A stretch of DNA of 64,000 nucleotides from Taudactylus pleione (lineage: Eukaryota > Chordata > Amphibia > Anura > Myobatrachidae), in the NCBI GenBank assembly GCA_031769625.1, contig JAUIMM010000602.1:62001-126000 (forward strand). Reading direction: 5' to 3'. Below are positions 10,288 through 21,822 of the stretch, in pieces (positions within the stretch are counted from its first letter, which is position 1; every line of letters begins with the position of its first letter). A program made the translations under genes and the position numbers. The notes beneath the pieces were generated by a model. The model was not told the origin of the DNA. It saw only the letters and a program-made list of their open reading frames with translations, and did no database searches.

Positions 10288-13200
10288 ACACTGGAACATA
10301 AAGCTCCTCCATATCTATCCCAGGAGTCTCTTTATTGTACATGTGTCATATGTATAGATTACACTGGAACATAAAGCTCCTCCATATCTGTCCCAGGTGT
10401 CTCTATTGTACATGTGTCATATTTATAGATTACACTGAAACACAAAGCTCCTCCATATCTATCCCAGGTGTCTCTGTATTGTACATGTGTCATATTTATA
10501 GATTACACTGGAACATAAAGCTCCTCCATATCTATCCCAGGTGTCTCTTTATTGTACATGTGTCATATTTATAGATTAGTCTGGAACATAAAGCTCCTCC
10601 ATATCTATCCCAGGTGTCTCTTTATTGTACATGTGTTATATTTATATATTACACTGGAACATAAAGCTCCTCCATATCTATCCCAGGTGTCTCTGTATTG
10701 TACATGTGTCATATTTATAGATTACACTGGAACATAAAGCTCCTCCATATGTATCCCAGGTGTCTCTTTATTGTACATGTGTCATATTTATAGATTACAC
10801 TGGAACATAAAGCTCCTCCATATCTATCCCAGGTGTCTCTCTATTCTACTTGTGTCATATTTATAGATTACACTGGAACATAAAGCTCCACCATATCTAT
10901 CCCAGGTGTCTCTTTATTGTATATGTGACATGTATAGATTACACTGGAACATAAGATACTCCATATCTATCCCAGGTGTCTCTTTATTGTACATGTGTCA
11001 TATTTATAGATTACACTGGAACATAAAGCTCCTCCATATCTGTCCCAGGTGTCTCTTTATTGTACATATGACATATTTATAGATTACACTGGAACATAAA
11101 GCTCCTCCATATCTATACCAGGTGTCTGTTTTGTACATGTGTCATATTTATAGATTACACTGGAACATAAAGCTCCTCCATATCTATTCCATGTGTCTCT
11201 TTATTGTACATGTGTCATATTTATAGATTACACTGGAACATAAAGCTCCTCTATATCTATCCCAGGTCTCTCTTTATTGTACATATGTGATATTTATAGA
11301 TTACACTGGAACATAAAGCTCCTCCATACCTATCCCAGGTGTCTCTTTATTGTACATGTGTCATATTTATAGATTACACTGGAACATGAAGCTCCTCCAT
11401 ATCTATCCCAGGTGTCTCTGTATTGTACATGTGACATATTTATAGATTACACTGGAACATAAAGCTCCTCCATATCCCAGGTGTCTCTTTATTGTACATG
11501 TTTAATATTTATAGATTACACTGGAACATAAAGCTCCTCCATATCTATCCCAGGTGTCTCTTTATTGTACATGTGTCATATTTATAGATTACACTGGAAC
11601 ATAAAGCTCCTCCATATCTATCCCAGGTGTCTCTTTATTGTACATGTGTCATATTTATAGATTACACTGGAACATAAAGCTCCTCCATATCTATCCCAGG
11701 TGTCTCTTTATTGTACATGTGTCATATTTATAGATTACACTGGAACAAAAAGCTCCTCCATATCTATCCCAGGTGTCTCTTTATTGTACATGTGTCATAT
11801 TTATAGATTACACTGGAACATAAAGCTCCTCCATATCTATCCCAGGTGTCTCTGTATTGTACATGTGTCATGTTTATAGATTACACTGGAACATAAAGCT
11901 CCTCTATATCTATCCCAGGTGTCTCTTTATTGTATATGTGTCATATTTATAGATTACACTGGAACATAAAGCTACTCCATATCCATCCCAGGTGTCTCTT
12001 TATTGTACATGTGTCATATTTATAAATTACACTGGAACATAAAGCTCCTCTATATCTATCCCAGGTGTCTCTGTATTGTACATGTGACATATTTATAGAT
12101 TACACTGGAACATAAAGCTCCTCCATATCCCAGGTGTCTCTTTATTGTACATGTGTCATATTTATAGATTACACTGGAACATAAAGCTCCTCCATATCTA
12201 TACCCAGGTGTCTCTGTATTGTACATGTGACATATTTATAGATTACACTGGAACATAAAGCTCCTCCATATCCCAGGTGTCTCTTTATTGTACATGTTTA
12301 ATATTTATAGATTACACTGGAACATAAAGCTCCTCCATATCTATCCCAGGTGTCTCTTTATTGTACATGTGTCATATTTATAGATTACACTGGAACATAA
12401 AGCTCCTCCATATCTATCCCAGGTGTCTCTTTATTGTACATGTGTCATATTTATAGATTACACTGGAACATAAAGCTCCTCCATATCTATCCCAGGTGTC
12501 TCTTTATTGTACATGTGTGATATTTATAGATTACACTGGAACATAAAGCTCCTCCATATCTATCCCAGGCTTCTCCTTATTGTACATGTGTGATATTTAT
12601 AGATTACACTGGAACATAAAGCTCCTCTATATCTATCCCAGTCTTCTCTTTATTGTACATGTCATATTTATAGATTACACTGGAACATAAAGCTCCTCCA
12701 TATCTATCCCAGGTGTCTGTTTATTGTACATGTGACATATTTACAGATTACACTGGAACATAAAGCTCCTCCATATCTATCCTAGGTGTCTCTTTATTGT
12801 ACATGTGTCATATTTATAGATTACACTGGAACATAAAGCTCCTCCATATCTATCCCAGGTGTCTCTGTATTGTACATGTGACATATTTATAGATTACACT
12901 GGAACATAATGCTCCTCCATATCTATCCCAGGCTTCTCTTTATTGTACATGTGTCATATTTATAGATTACACTGGAACATAAAGCTCCTCCATATCTATC
13001 CCAGGTGTCTGTTTATTGTACATGTGACATATTTATAGATTACACTGGAACATAAAGCTCCTCCATATCTATCCTAGGTGTCTCTTTATTGTACATGTGT
13101 CATATTTATAGATTACACTGGAACATAAAGCTCCTCCATATCTATCCCAGGTGTCTGTTTATTGTACATGTGACATATTTATAGATTACACTGGAACATA

Positions 13201-13298
13201 AAGCTCCTCCATATCTATCCTAGGTGTCTCTTTATTGTACATGTGTCATATTTATAGATTACACTGGAACATAAAGCTCCTCCATATCTATCCCAGGT
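10288..13298 (+). repeat. A series within second copy of the 4,708-bp duplication
   Basis: A anchor at 10,288-11,012. Order matches 5,580-8,590 including the 74-bp CTATACCCAGG unit (near 12,200), the double GTTTAATA 69-mers and CCCAGTCTTC. A difference near 13,182 (TATAG against TACAG at 8,474) shows this end is not a pure copy. Similarity to the first copy stops at about 13,298, where a CTGTATTG/GTGTCATA unit replaces the expected CTGTTTATTG unit. Confidence 0.83.
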
Positions 13299-13771
13299 GT
13301 CTCTGTATTGTACATGTGTCATATTTACAGATTACACTGGAACATAAAGCTCCTCCATATCTATCCCAGGTGTCTGTTTATTGTACATGTGACATATTTA
13401 CAGATTACACTGGAACATAAAGCTCCTCCATATCTATCCTAGGTGTCTCTTTATTGTACATGTGTCATATTTATAGATTACACTGGAACATAAAGCTCCT
13501 CCATATCTATCCCAGGTGTCTCTGTATTGTACATGTGACATATTTATAGATTACACTGGAACATAAAGCTCCTCCATATCTATCCCAGGTGTCTCTTTAT
13601 TGTACATGTGTCATATTTATAGATTTCACTGGAACATAAAGCTCCTCCATATCTATCCCAGGTGTCTGTTTATTGTACATGTGACATATTTATAGATTAC
13701 ACTGGAACATAAAGCTCCTCCATATCTATCCTAGGTGTCTCTTTATTGTACATGTGTCATATTTATAGATT

Positions 13772-14428
13772 ACACTGGAACATAAAGCTCCTCCATATCT
13801 ATCCCAGGTGTCTCTTTATTGTACATGTTTCATATTTATAGATTACACTGGAACATAAAGCTCCTCCATATCTATCCCAGGTGTCTCTTTATTGTACATG
13901 TGTCATATTTATAGATTACACTGGAACATAAAGCTCCTCCATATCTATCCCAGGTGTCTCTTTATTGTACATGTGTCATATTTATAGATTACACTGGAAC
14001 ATAAAGCTCCTCCATATCTATCCCAGGTGTCTGTTTATTGTACATGTGACATATTTATAGATTACACTGGAACATAAAGCTCCTCCATATCTATCCCAGA
14101 TGTCTCTTTATTGTACATGTGTCATATTTATAGATTACACTGGAACATAAAGCTCCTCCATATCTATCCCAGGTGTCTCTTTATTGTACATGTGTCATAT
14201 TTATAGATTACACTGGAACATAAATCTCCTCCATATCTATCCCAGGTGTCTCTTTATTGTACATGTGTCATATTTATAGATTACACTGGAACATAAAGCT
14301 CCTCCATATCTATCCCAGGTGTCTCTTTATTGTACATGTGTCATATTTATAGATTACACTGGAACATAAAGCTCCTCCATATCTATCCCAGGTGTCTCTT
14401 TATTGTACATGTGTCATATTTATAGATT
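13772..14428 (+). repeat. Run of nine near-consensus 73-bp monomers
   Basis: Nine successive units, all 73 bp, starting at 13772, 13845, 13918, 13991, 14064, 14137, 14210, 14283 and 14356. Only scattered differences appear: GTTTCATA in the first, CTGTTTATTG with GTGACA in the fourth, CCCAGATG in the fifth and AAATCTCC in the seventh. The usual succession of marked variants is missing, as expected for recent short-range expansion of one or two units. Confidence 0.78.
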
Positions 14429-15081
14429 ACACTGGAACATAAAGCTCCTCCATATCTATCCCAGGTGTCTCTGTATTGTACATGTGTCATGTTTATAGAT
14501 TACACTGGAACATAAAGCTCCTCTATATCTATCCCAGGTGTCTCTTTATTGTATATGTGTCATATTTATAGATTACACTGGAACATAAAGCTCCTCCATA
14601 TCCATCCCAGGTGTCTCTTTATTGTACATGTGTCATATTTATAAATTACACTGGAACATAAAGCTCCTCTATATCTATCCCAGGTGTCTCTGTATTGTAC
14701 ATGTGACATATTTATAGATTACACTGGAACAAAAAGCTCCTCCATATCCCAGGTGTCTCTTTATTGTACATGTGTCATATTTATAGATTACACTGGAACA
14801 TAAAGCTCCTCCATATCTATCCCAGGTGTCTCTGTATTGTACATGTGACATATTTATAGATTACACTGGAACATAAAGCTCCTCCATATCTATCCCAGGC
14901 TTCTCTTTATTGTACATGTGTCATATTTATAGATTACACTGGAACATAACGCTCCTCCATATCTATCCCAGGTGTCTCTGTATTGTACATGTGTCATATT
15001 TACAGATTACACTGGAACATAAAGCTCCTCCATATCTATCCCAGGTGTCTGTTTATTGTACATGTGACATATTTACAGATT

Positions 15082-15150
15082 ACACTGGAACATAAAGCTC
15101 CTCCATATCTATCTCAGGTGTCTATTGTACATATCACATATTTATAGATT
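15082..15150 (+). repeat. Contracted 69-bp CACATA monomer, copy 2
   Basis: Reads CATATCACAT. A private ATCTCAGG replaces ATCCCAGG. It sits in an A-series fragment that lacks its anchor. Confidence 0.9.
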
Positions 15151-16095
15151 ACACTGGAACATAAAGCTCCTCCATATCTATCCCAGATGTCTCTTTATTG
15201 TACATGTGTCATATTTATAGATTACACTGGAACATAAAGCTCCTCCATATCTATCCCAGGTGTCTCTTTATTGTACATGTGTCATATTTATAGATTACAC
15301 TGGAACATAAAGCTCCTCCATATCTATCCCAGGTGTCTCTTTATTGTACATGTGTCATATTTATAGATTACACTGGAACATAAAGCTCCTCCATACCTAT
15401 CCCAGGTGTCTCTTTATTGTACATGTGTCATATTTATAGATTACACTGGAACATAAAGCTCCTCCATATCTATCCCAGGTGTCTCTGTATTGTACATGTG
15501 ACATATTTATAGATTACACTGGAACATAAAGCTCCTCCATATCTATCCCAGGTGTCTCTTTATTGTACATGTGTCATATTTATAGATTACACTGGTACAT
15601 AAAGCTCCTCCATATCTATCCCAGATGTCTCTCTATTCTACATGTGTCATATTTATAAATTACACTGGAACATAAAGCTCCTCCATATCTATCCCAGGTG
15701 TCTCTGTATTGTACATGTGTCATATTTATAGATTACACTGGAACATAAAGCTCCTCCATATCTATCCCAGGTGTCTCTTTATTGTACATGTGTCATATTT
15801 ATAGATTACTCTGGAACATAAAGATCCTCCATATCTATCCCAGGTGTCTCTTTATTGTACATGTGTAATATTTATAGATTACACTGAAACATAAAGCTCC
15901 TAAATATCCCAGGTGTCTCTTTATTGTACATTTGTGATATTTATAGATTACACTGGAACATAAAGCTCCTCCATATCTATCCCAGGTGTCACTGTATTGC
16001 ACATGTGACATATTTATAGATTACACTGGAACATAAAGCTCCTCCATATCTATCCTAGGTGTCTCTTTATTGTACATGTGTCATATTTATAGATT

Positions 16096-16387
16096 ACACT
16101 GGAACATAAAGCTCCTCCATACCTATCCCAGGTGTCTCTTTATTGTACATGTGTCATTTTTATAGATTACACTGGAACATGAAGCTCCTCCATATCTATC
16201 CCAGGTGTCTCTGTATTGTACATGTGACATATTTATAGATTACACTGGAACATAAAGCTCCTCCATACCTATCCCAGGTGTCTCTTTATTGTACATGTGT
16301 CATTTTTATAGATTACACTGGAACATGAAGCTCCTCCATATCTATCCCAGGTGTCTCTGTATTGTACATGTGACATATTTATAGATT
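16096..16387 (+). repeat. 146-bp dimer duplicated in tandem
   Basis: Two successive monomers, one with CCATACCTATCC and TCATTTTTATAG, the next with ACATGAAGC and GTGACATA, are repeated immediately (units at 16096, 16169, 16242, 16315). Elsewhere the pair occurs once and is followed by a 69-mer with CCATATCCC, as it is here after the second pair. The copy of this feature in the second 2,172-bp unit is at 18,268-18,559. It is the smallest clear in-register duplication in the window. Confidence 0.9.
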
Positions 16388-17113
16388 ACACTGGAACATA
16401 AAGCTCCTCCATATCCCAGGTGTCTCTTTATTGTACATGTGTGATATTTATAGATTACACTGGAACATAAAGCTCCTCCATATCTATCCCAGGTGTCTCT
16501 GTATTGTACATGTGTCATATTTACAGATTACACTGGAACATAAAGCTCCTCCATATCTATCCCAGGTGTCTGTTTATTGTACATGTGACATATTTACAGA
16601 TTACATTGGAACATAAAGCTCCTCCATATCTATCCTAGGTGTCTCTTTATTGTACATGTGTCATATTTATAGATTACACTGGAACATAAAGCTCCTCCAT
16701 ATCTATCCCAGGTGTCTCTGTATTGTACATGTGTCATATTTATAGATTACACTGGAACATAATGCTCCTCCATATCTATCCCAGGCTTCTCTTTATTGTA
16801 CATGTGTCATATTTATAGATTACACTGGAACATAAAGCTCCTCCATATCTATCCCAGGTGTCTGTTTATTGTACATGTGACATATTTATAGATTACACTG
16901 GAACATAAAGCTCCTCCATATCTATCCTAGGTGTCTCTTTATTGTACATGTGTCATATTTATAGATTACACTGGAACATAAAGCTCCTCCATATCTATCC
17001 CAGGTGTCTGTTTATTGTACATGTGACATATTTACAGATTACACTGGAACATAAAGCTCCTCCATATCTATCCTAGGTGTCTCTTTATTGTACATGTGTC
17101 ATATTTATAGATT

Positions 17114-17330
17114 ACACTGGAACATAAAGCTCCTCCATATCTATCCCAGGTGTCTCTCTATTCTACTTGTGTCATATTTATAGATTACACTGGAACATAA
17201 AGCTCCACCATATCTATCCCAGGTGTCTCTTTATTGTATATGTGACATGTATAGATTACACTGGAACATAAAGATCCTCCATATCTATCCCAGGTGTCTC
17301 TTTATTGTACATGTGTCATATTTATAGATT
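17114..17330 (+). repeat. C block (three marked monomers), copy 1
   Basis: Three monomers: CTCTCTATTCTACTTG; a 71-mer with CCACCAT and GTATATGTGACATG; and a unit with ATAAAGATCC. It is related to monomers 8-10 of the A and B anchors but the third unit has ATAAAGATCC instead of ATAAGATACTCC, so it is probably an anchor remnant. It lies in copy 1 of the 2,172-bp duplication. Confidence 0.85.
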
Positions 17331-17746
17331 ACACTGGAACATAAAGCTCCTCCATATCTATCCCAGGTGTCTGTATTGTACATATGTCATATTTATAGAT
17401 TACACTGGAACATAAAGCTCCTCCATATCTATCCCAGGTGTCTCTGTATTGTACATGTGACATGTATAGATTACACTGGAACATAAAGCTCCTCCATATC
17501 TATCCCAGGTATCTGTATTGTACATGTGTCATATTTATAGATTACACTGGAACATAAAGCTCCTCCATATCTGTCCCAGGTGTCTCTTTATTGTACATAT
17601 GACATATTTATAAATTACACTGGAACATAAAGCTCCTCCATATCTATCCCAGGTGTCTGTATTGTACATGTGTCATATTTATAGATTACACTGGAACATA
17701 AAGCTCCTCCATATCTATCCCAGGTGTCTCTTTATTGTACATGTGA

Positions 17747-17767
17747 CATATTTATAGATTACACTGG
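17747..17767. other. Unequal-exchange junction of the 2,172-bp duplication
   Basis: GTGACA at 17,746 differs from GTGTCA at 15,574, and the T at 17,768 (ACTGGTAC) differs from the A at 19,940. The switch therefore lies in the 21 bp between, around the monomer start ACACTGG. Confidence 0.83.
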
Positions 17768-19285
17768 TACATAAAGCTCCTCCATATCTATCCCAGATGT
17801 CTCTCTATTCTACATGTGTCATATTTATAAATTACACTGGAACATAAAGCTCCTCCATATCTATCCCAGGTGTCTCTGTATTGTACATGTGTCATATTTA
17901 TAGATTACACTGGAACATAAAGCTCCTCCATATCTATCCCAGGTGTCTCTTTATTGTACATGTGTCATATTTATAGATTACTCTGGAACATAAAGATCCT
18001 CCATATCTATCCCAGGTGTCTCTTTATTGTACATGTGTCATATTTATAGATTACACTGAAACATAAAGCTCCTAAATATCCCAGGTGTCTCTTTATTGTA
18101 CATTTGTGATATTTATAGATTACACTGGAACATAAAGCTCCTCCATATCTATCCCAGGTGTCACTGTATTGCACATGTGACATATTTATAGATTACACTG
18201 GAACATAAAGCTCCTCCATATCTATCCTAGGTGTCTCTTTATTGTACATGTGTCATATTTATAGATTACACTGGAACATAAAGCTCCTCCATACCTATCC
18301 CAGGTGTCTCTTTATTGTACATGTGTCATTTTTATAGATTACACTGGAACATGAAGCTCCTCCATATCTATCCCAGGTGTCTCTGTATTGTACATGTGAC
18401 ATATTTATAGATTACACTGGAACATAAAGCTCCTCCATACCTATCCCAGGTGTCTCTTTATTGTACATGTGTCATTTTTATAGATTACACTGGAACATGA
18501 AGCTCCTCCATATCTATCCCAGGTGTCTCTGTATTGTACATGTGACATATTTATAGATTACACTGGAACATAAAGCTCCTCCATATCCCAGGTGTCTCTT
18601 TATTGTACATGTGTGATATTTATAGATTACACTGGAACATAAAGCTCCTCCATATCTATCCCAGGTGTCTCTGTATTGTACATGTGTCATATTTACAGAT
18701 TACACTGGAACATAAAGCTCCTCCATATCTATCCCAGGTGTCTGTTTATTGTACATGTGACATATTTACAGATTACATTGGAACATAAAGCTCCTCCATA
18801 TCTATCCTAGGTGTCTCTTTATTGTACATGTGTCATATTTATAGATTACACTGGAACATAAAGCTCCTCCATATCTATCCCAGGTGTCTCTGTATTGTAC
18901 ATGTGTCATATTTATAGATTACACTGGAACATAATGCTCCTCCATATCTATCCCAGGCTTCTCTTTATTGTACATGTGTCATATTTATAGATTACACTGG
19001 AACATAAAGCTCCTTCATATCTATCCCAGGTGTCTGTTTATTGTACATGTGACATATTTATAGATTACACTGGAACATAAAGCTCCTCCATATCTATCCT
19101 AGGTGTCTCTTTATTGTACATGTGTCATATTTATAGATTACACTGGAACATAAAGCTCCTCCATATCTATCCCAGGTGTCTGTTTATTGTACATGTGACA
19201 TATTTACAGATTACACTGGAACATAAAGCTCCTCCATATCTATCCTAGGTGTCTCTTTATTGTACATGTGTCATATTTATAGATT

Positions 19286-19502
19286 ACACTGGAACATAAA
19301 GCTCCTCCATATCTATCCCAGGTGTCTCTCTATTCTACTTGTGTCATATTTATAGATTACACTGGAACATAAAGCTCCACCATATCTATCCCAGGTGTCT
19401 CTTTATTGTATATGTGACATGTATAGATTAAACTGGAACATAAAGATCCTCCATATCTATCCCAGGTGTCTCTTTATTGTACATGTGTCATATTTATAGA
19501 TT
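19286..19502 (+). repeat. C block, copy 2
   Basis: Duplicate of the 17,114 block at +2,172. A private TTAAACTGG opens its third monomer. Confidence 0.85.
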
Positions 19503-19938
19503 ACACTGGAACATAAAGCTCCTCCATATCTATCCCAGGTGTCTGTATTGTACATATGTCATATTTATAGATTACACTGGAACATAAAGCTCCTCCATAT
19601 CTATCCCAGGTGTCTCTGTATTGTACATGTGACATGTATAGATTACACTGGAACATAAAGCTCCTCCATATCTATCCCAGGTATCTGTATTGTACATGTG
19701 TCATATTTATAGATTACACTGGAACATAAAGCTCCTCCATATCTGTCCCAGGTGTCTCTTTATTGTACATATGACATATTTATAAATTACACTGGAACAT
19801 AAAGCTCCTCCATATCTATCCCAGGTGTCTGTATTGTACATGTGTCATATTTATAGATTACACTGGAACATAAAGCTCCTCCATATCTATCCCAGGTGTC
19901 TCTTTATTGTACATGTGACATATTTATAGATTACACTG

Positions 19939-21822
19939 GAACATAAAGCTCCTCTATATCTATCCCAGGTGTCTCTTTATTGTACATATGTGATATTTAT
20001 AGATTACACTGGAACATAAAGCTCCTCCATACCTATCCCTGGTGTCTCTTTATTGTACATGAGTCATTTTTATAGATTACACTGGAACATGAAGCTCCTG
20101 CATATCTATCCCAGGTGTCTCTGTATTGTACATGTGACATATTTATAGATTACACTGGAACATAAAGCTCCTCCATATCCCAGGTGTCTCTTTATTGTAC
20201 ATGTGTGATATTTATAGATTACACTGGAACATAAAGCTCCTCCATATCTATCCCAGGTGTCTCTGTATTGTACATGTGACATATTTATAGATTACACTGG
20301 TACATAAAGCTCCTCCATATATATCCCAGGTGTCTCTGTATTGTACATGTGACATATTTATAGATTACACTGGAACATAAAGCTTGTCCATATCTATCCC
20401 AGGCTTCTCTTTATTGTACATGTGTCATATTTATAGATTACACTGGAGCATAAAGCTCCTCCATATCTATCCCAGGTGTCTCTGTATTGTACATGTGTCA
20501 TATTAACAGATTACACTGGAACATAAAGCTCCTCCATATCTATCCCAGGTGTCTGTTTATTGTACATGTGACATATTTACAGATTACACTGGAACATAAA
20601 GCTCCTCCATATCTATCCTAGGTGTCTCTTTATTGTACATGTGTCATATTTATAGATTACACTGGAACATAAAGCTCCTCCATATCTATCCCAGGTGTCT
20701 CTGTATTGTACATGTGACATATTTATAGATTACACTGGAACATAAAGATCCTCCATATCTATCCCAGGTGTCTCTTTATTGTACATGTGTCATATTTATA
20801 GATTACACTGGAACATAAAGCTCCTCCATATCCATCCCAGGTGTCTGTTTATTGTACATGTGACATATTTATAGATTACACTGGAACATAAAGCTCCTCC
20901 ATATCTATCCTAGGTGTCTCTTTATTGTACATGTGTCATATTTATAGATTACACTGGAACATAAAGCTCCTCCATATCTATCCCAGGTGTCTGTTTATTG
21001 TACATGTGTCATATTTATAGATTACACTGGAACATAAAGCTCCTCCATATCTATCCCAGGTGTCTCTTTATTGTACATGTGTCATATTTATAGATTACAC
21101 TGGAACATAAAGCTCCTCCATATCTATCCCAGGTGTCTCTTTATTGTACATGTGTCATATTTATAGATTACACTGGAACATAAAGCTCCTCCATATCTAT
21201 CCCAGGTGTCTGTTTATTGTACATGTGACATATTTATAGATTACACTGGAACATAAAGCTCCTCCATATCTATCCTAGGTGTCTCTTTATTGTACATGTG
21301 TCATATTTATAGACTACACTGGAACATAAAGCTCCTCCATATCTATCCCAGGTGTCTGTTTATTGTACATGTGACATATTTACAGATTACACTGGAACAT
21401 AAAGCTCCTCCATATCTATCCTAGGTGTCTCTTTATTGTACATGTGTCATATTTATAGATTACACTGGAACATTAAGCTCCTCCATATCTATCCCAGGTG
21501 TCTCTGTATTGTACATGTGACATATTTATAGATTAAACTGGAACATAAAGCTCCTCCATATCTATCCCAGGCTTCTCTTTATTGTACATGTGTCATATTT
21601 TTAGATTACACTGGAACATAAAGCTCTTCCATATCTATCCCAGGTGTCTGTTTATTGTACATGTGACATATTTATAGATTACACTGGAACATAAAGCTCC
21701 TCCATATCCTAGGTGTCTCTTTATTGTACATGTGTCATATTTATAGATTACACTGGAACATAAAGCTCCTCCATATCTATCCCAGGTGTCTCTTTATTGT
21801 ACATGTGTCATATTTATAGATT
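19939..21822 (+). repeat. Tail of an A-type series leading to a B anchor
   Basis: The order matches the second half of the complete A series: CCTCTATA with CATATGTGAT, TGAGTCATTTTT (20,061), ATGAAG, a 69-mer, ACTGGTAC, the HindIII-bearing GCTTGTCC unit (near 20,390), ATTAACAG, CCTAGG pairs, ACATTAAG (near 21,470), CTCTTCC, a CCATATCCTAGG 69-mer and two plain units. The front half of the series, anchor included, is missing: at 19,939 the sequence is joined directly to the 2,172-bp duplication. Private marks include CTCCTGCATA near 20,097 and ACTGGAGCAT near 20,446. Confidence 0.84.

Larger units (their letters stand above)
3768..13298 (+). repeat. 4,708-bp tandem duplication (about 65 monomers per copy)
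   Basis: Anchors and marks recur at exactly +4,708: B 4,352 to 9,060, A 5,580 to 10,288, and the start of the last-but-one anchor monomer likewise. Similarity at this offset begins near 3,768/8,476 and ends near 8,590/13,298. The paralogous segment at 35,011-43,602 matches the first copy up to 8,593 and then continues differently, so the exchange joining the two copies lies within 8,475-8,593. The duplication is absent from the 35-kb paralog, so it is either younger than that split or was lost there. Confidence 0.87.
13299..15594 (+). repeat. Anchor-free stretch with homogenised monomers
   Basis: No A or B anchor. After several CTGTTTATTG/CCTAGG pairs comes a run of nine exact 73-mers at 13,772-14,428 close to the consensus. 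From about 14,470 the order follows the A series again: GTCATGTTT, GTATATGTG, CCATATCCATCCC with TATAAATT, a 69-mer, CAGGCTTCTC at about 14,890 and the contracted CACATA unit at 15,082-15,150. One CpG is present in ATAACGCTCC at 14,950. A few near-consensus units then lead to the 2,172-bp duplication. Confidence 0.8.
15575..19939 (+). repeat. 2,172-bp tandem duplication (about 30 monomers per copy)
   Basis: Copies are about 15,595-17,766 and 17,767-19,938. Each opens with ACTGGTACATAAAG followed by CCCAGATGTC, then CCTAAATATCCC, GTCACTGTATTG, a duplicated ACCTATCC/ATGAAG dimer, a 69-mer, CTTCTC, CCTAGG pairs, and a C block. The switch from one copy to the next lies within 17,747-17,767: upstream of it the sequence matches the end of copy 2, downstream it matches the start of copy 1. 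Noticed differences between copies are GTGTAATA (15,867) against GTGTCATA, CTCCTTCAT near 19,011, and TTAAACTGG near 19,430. Confidence 0.9.
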
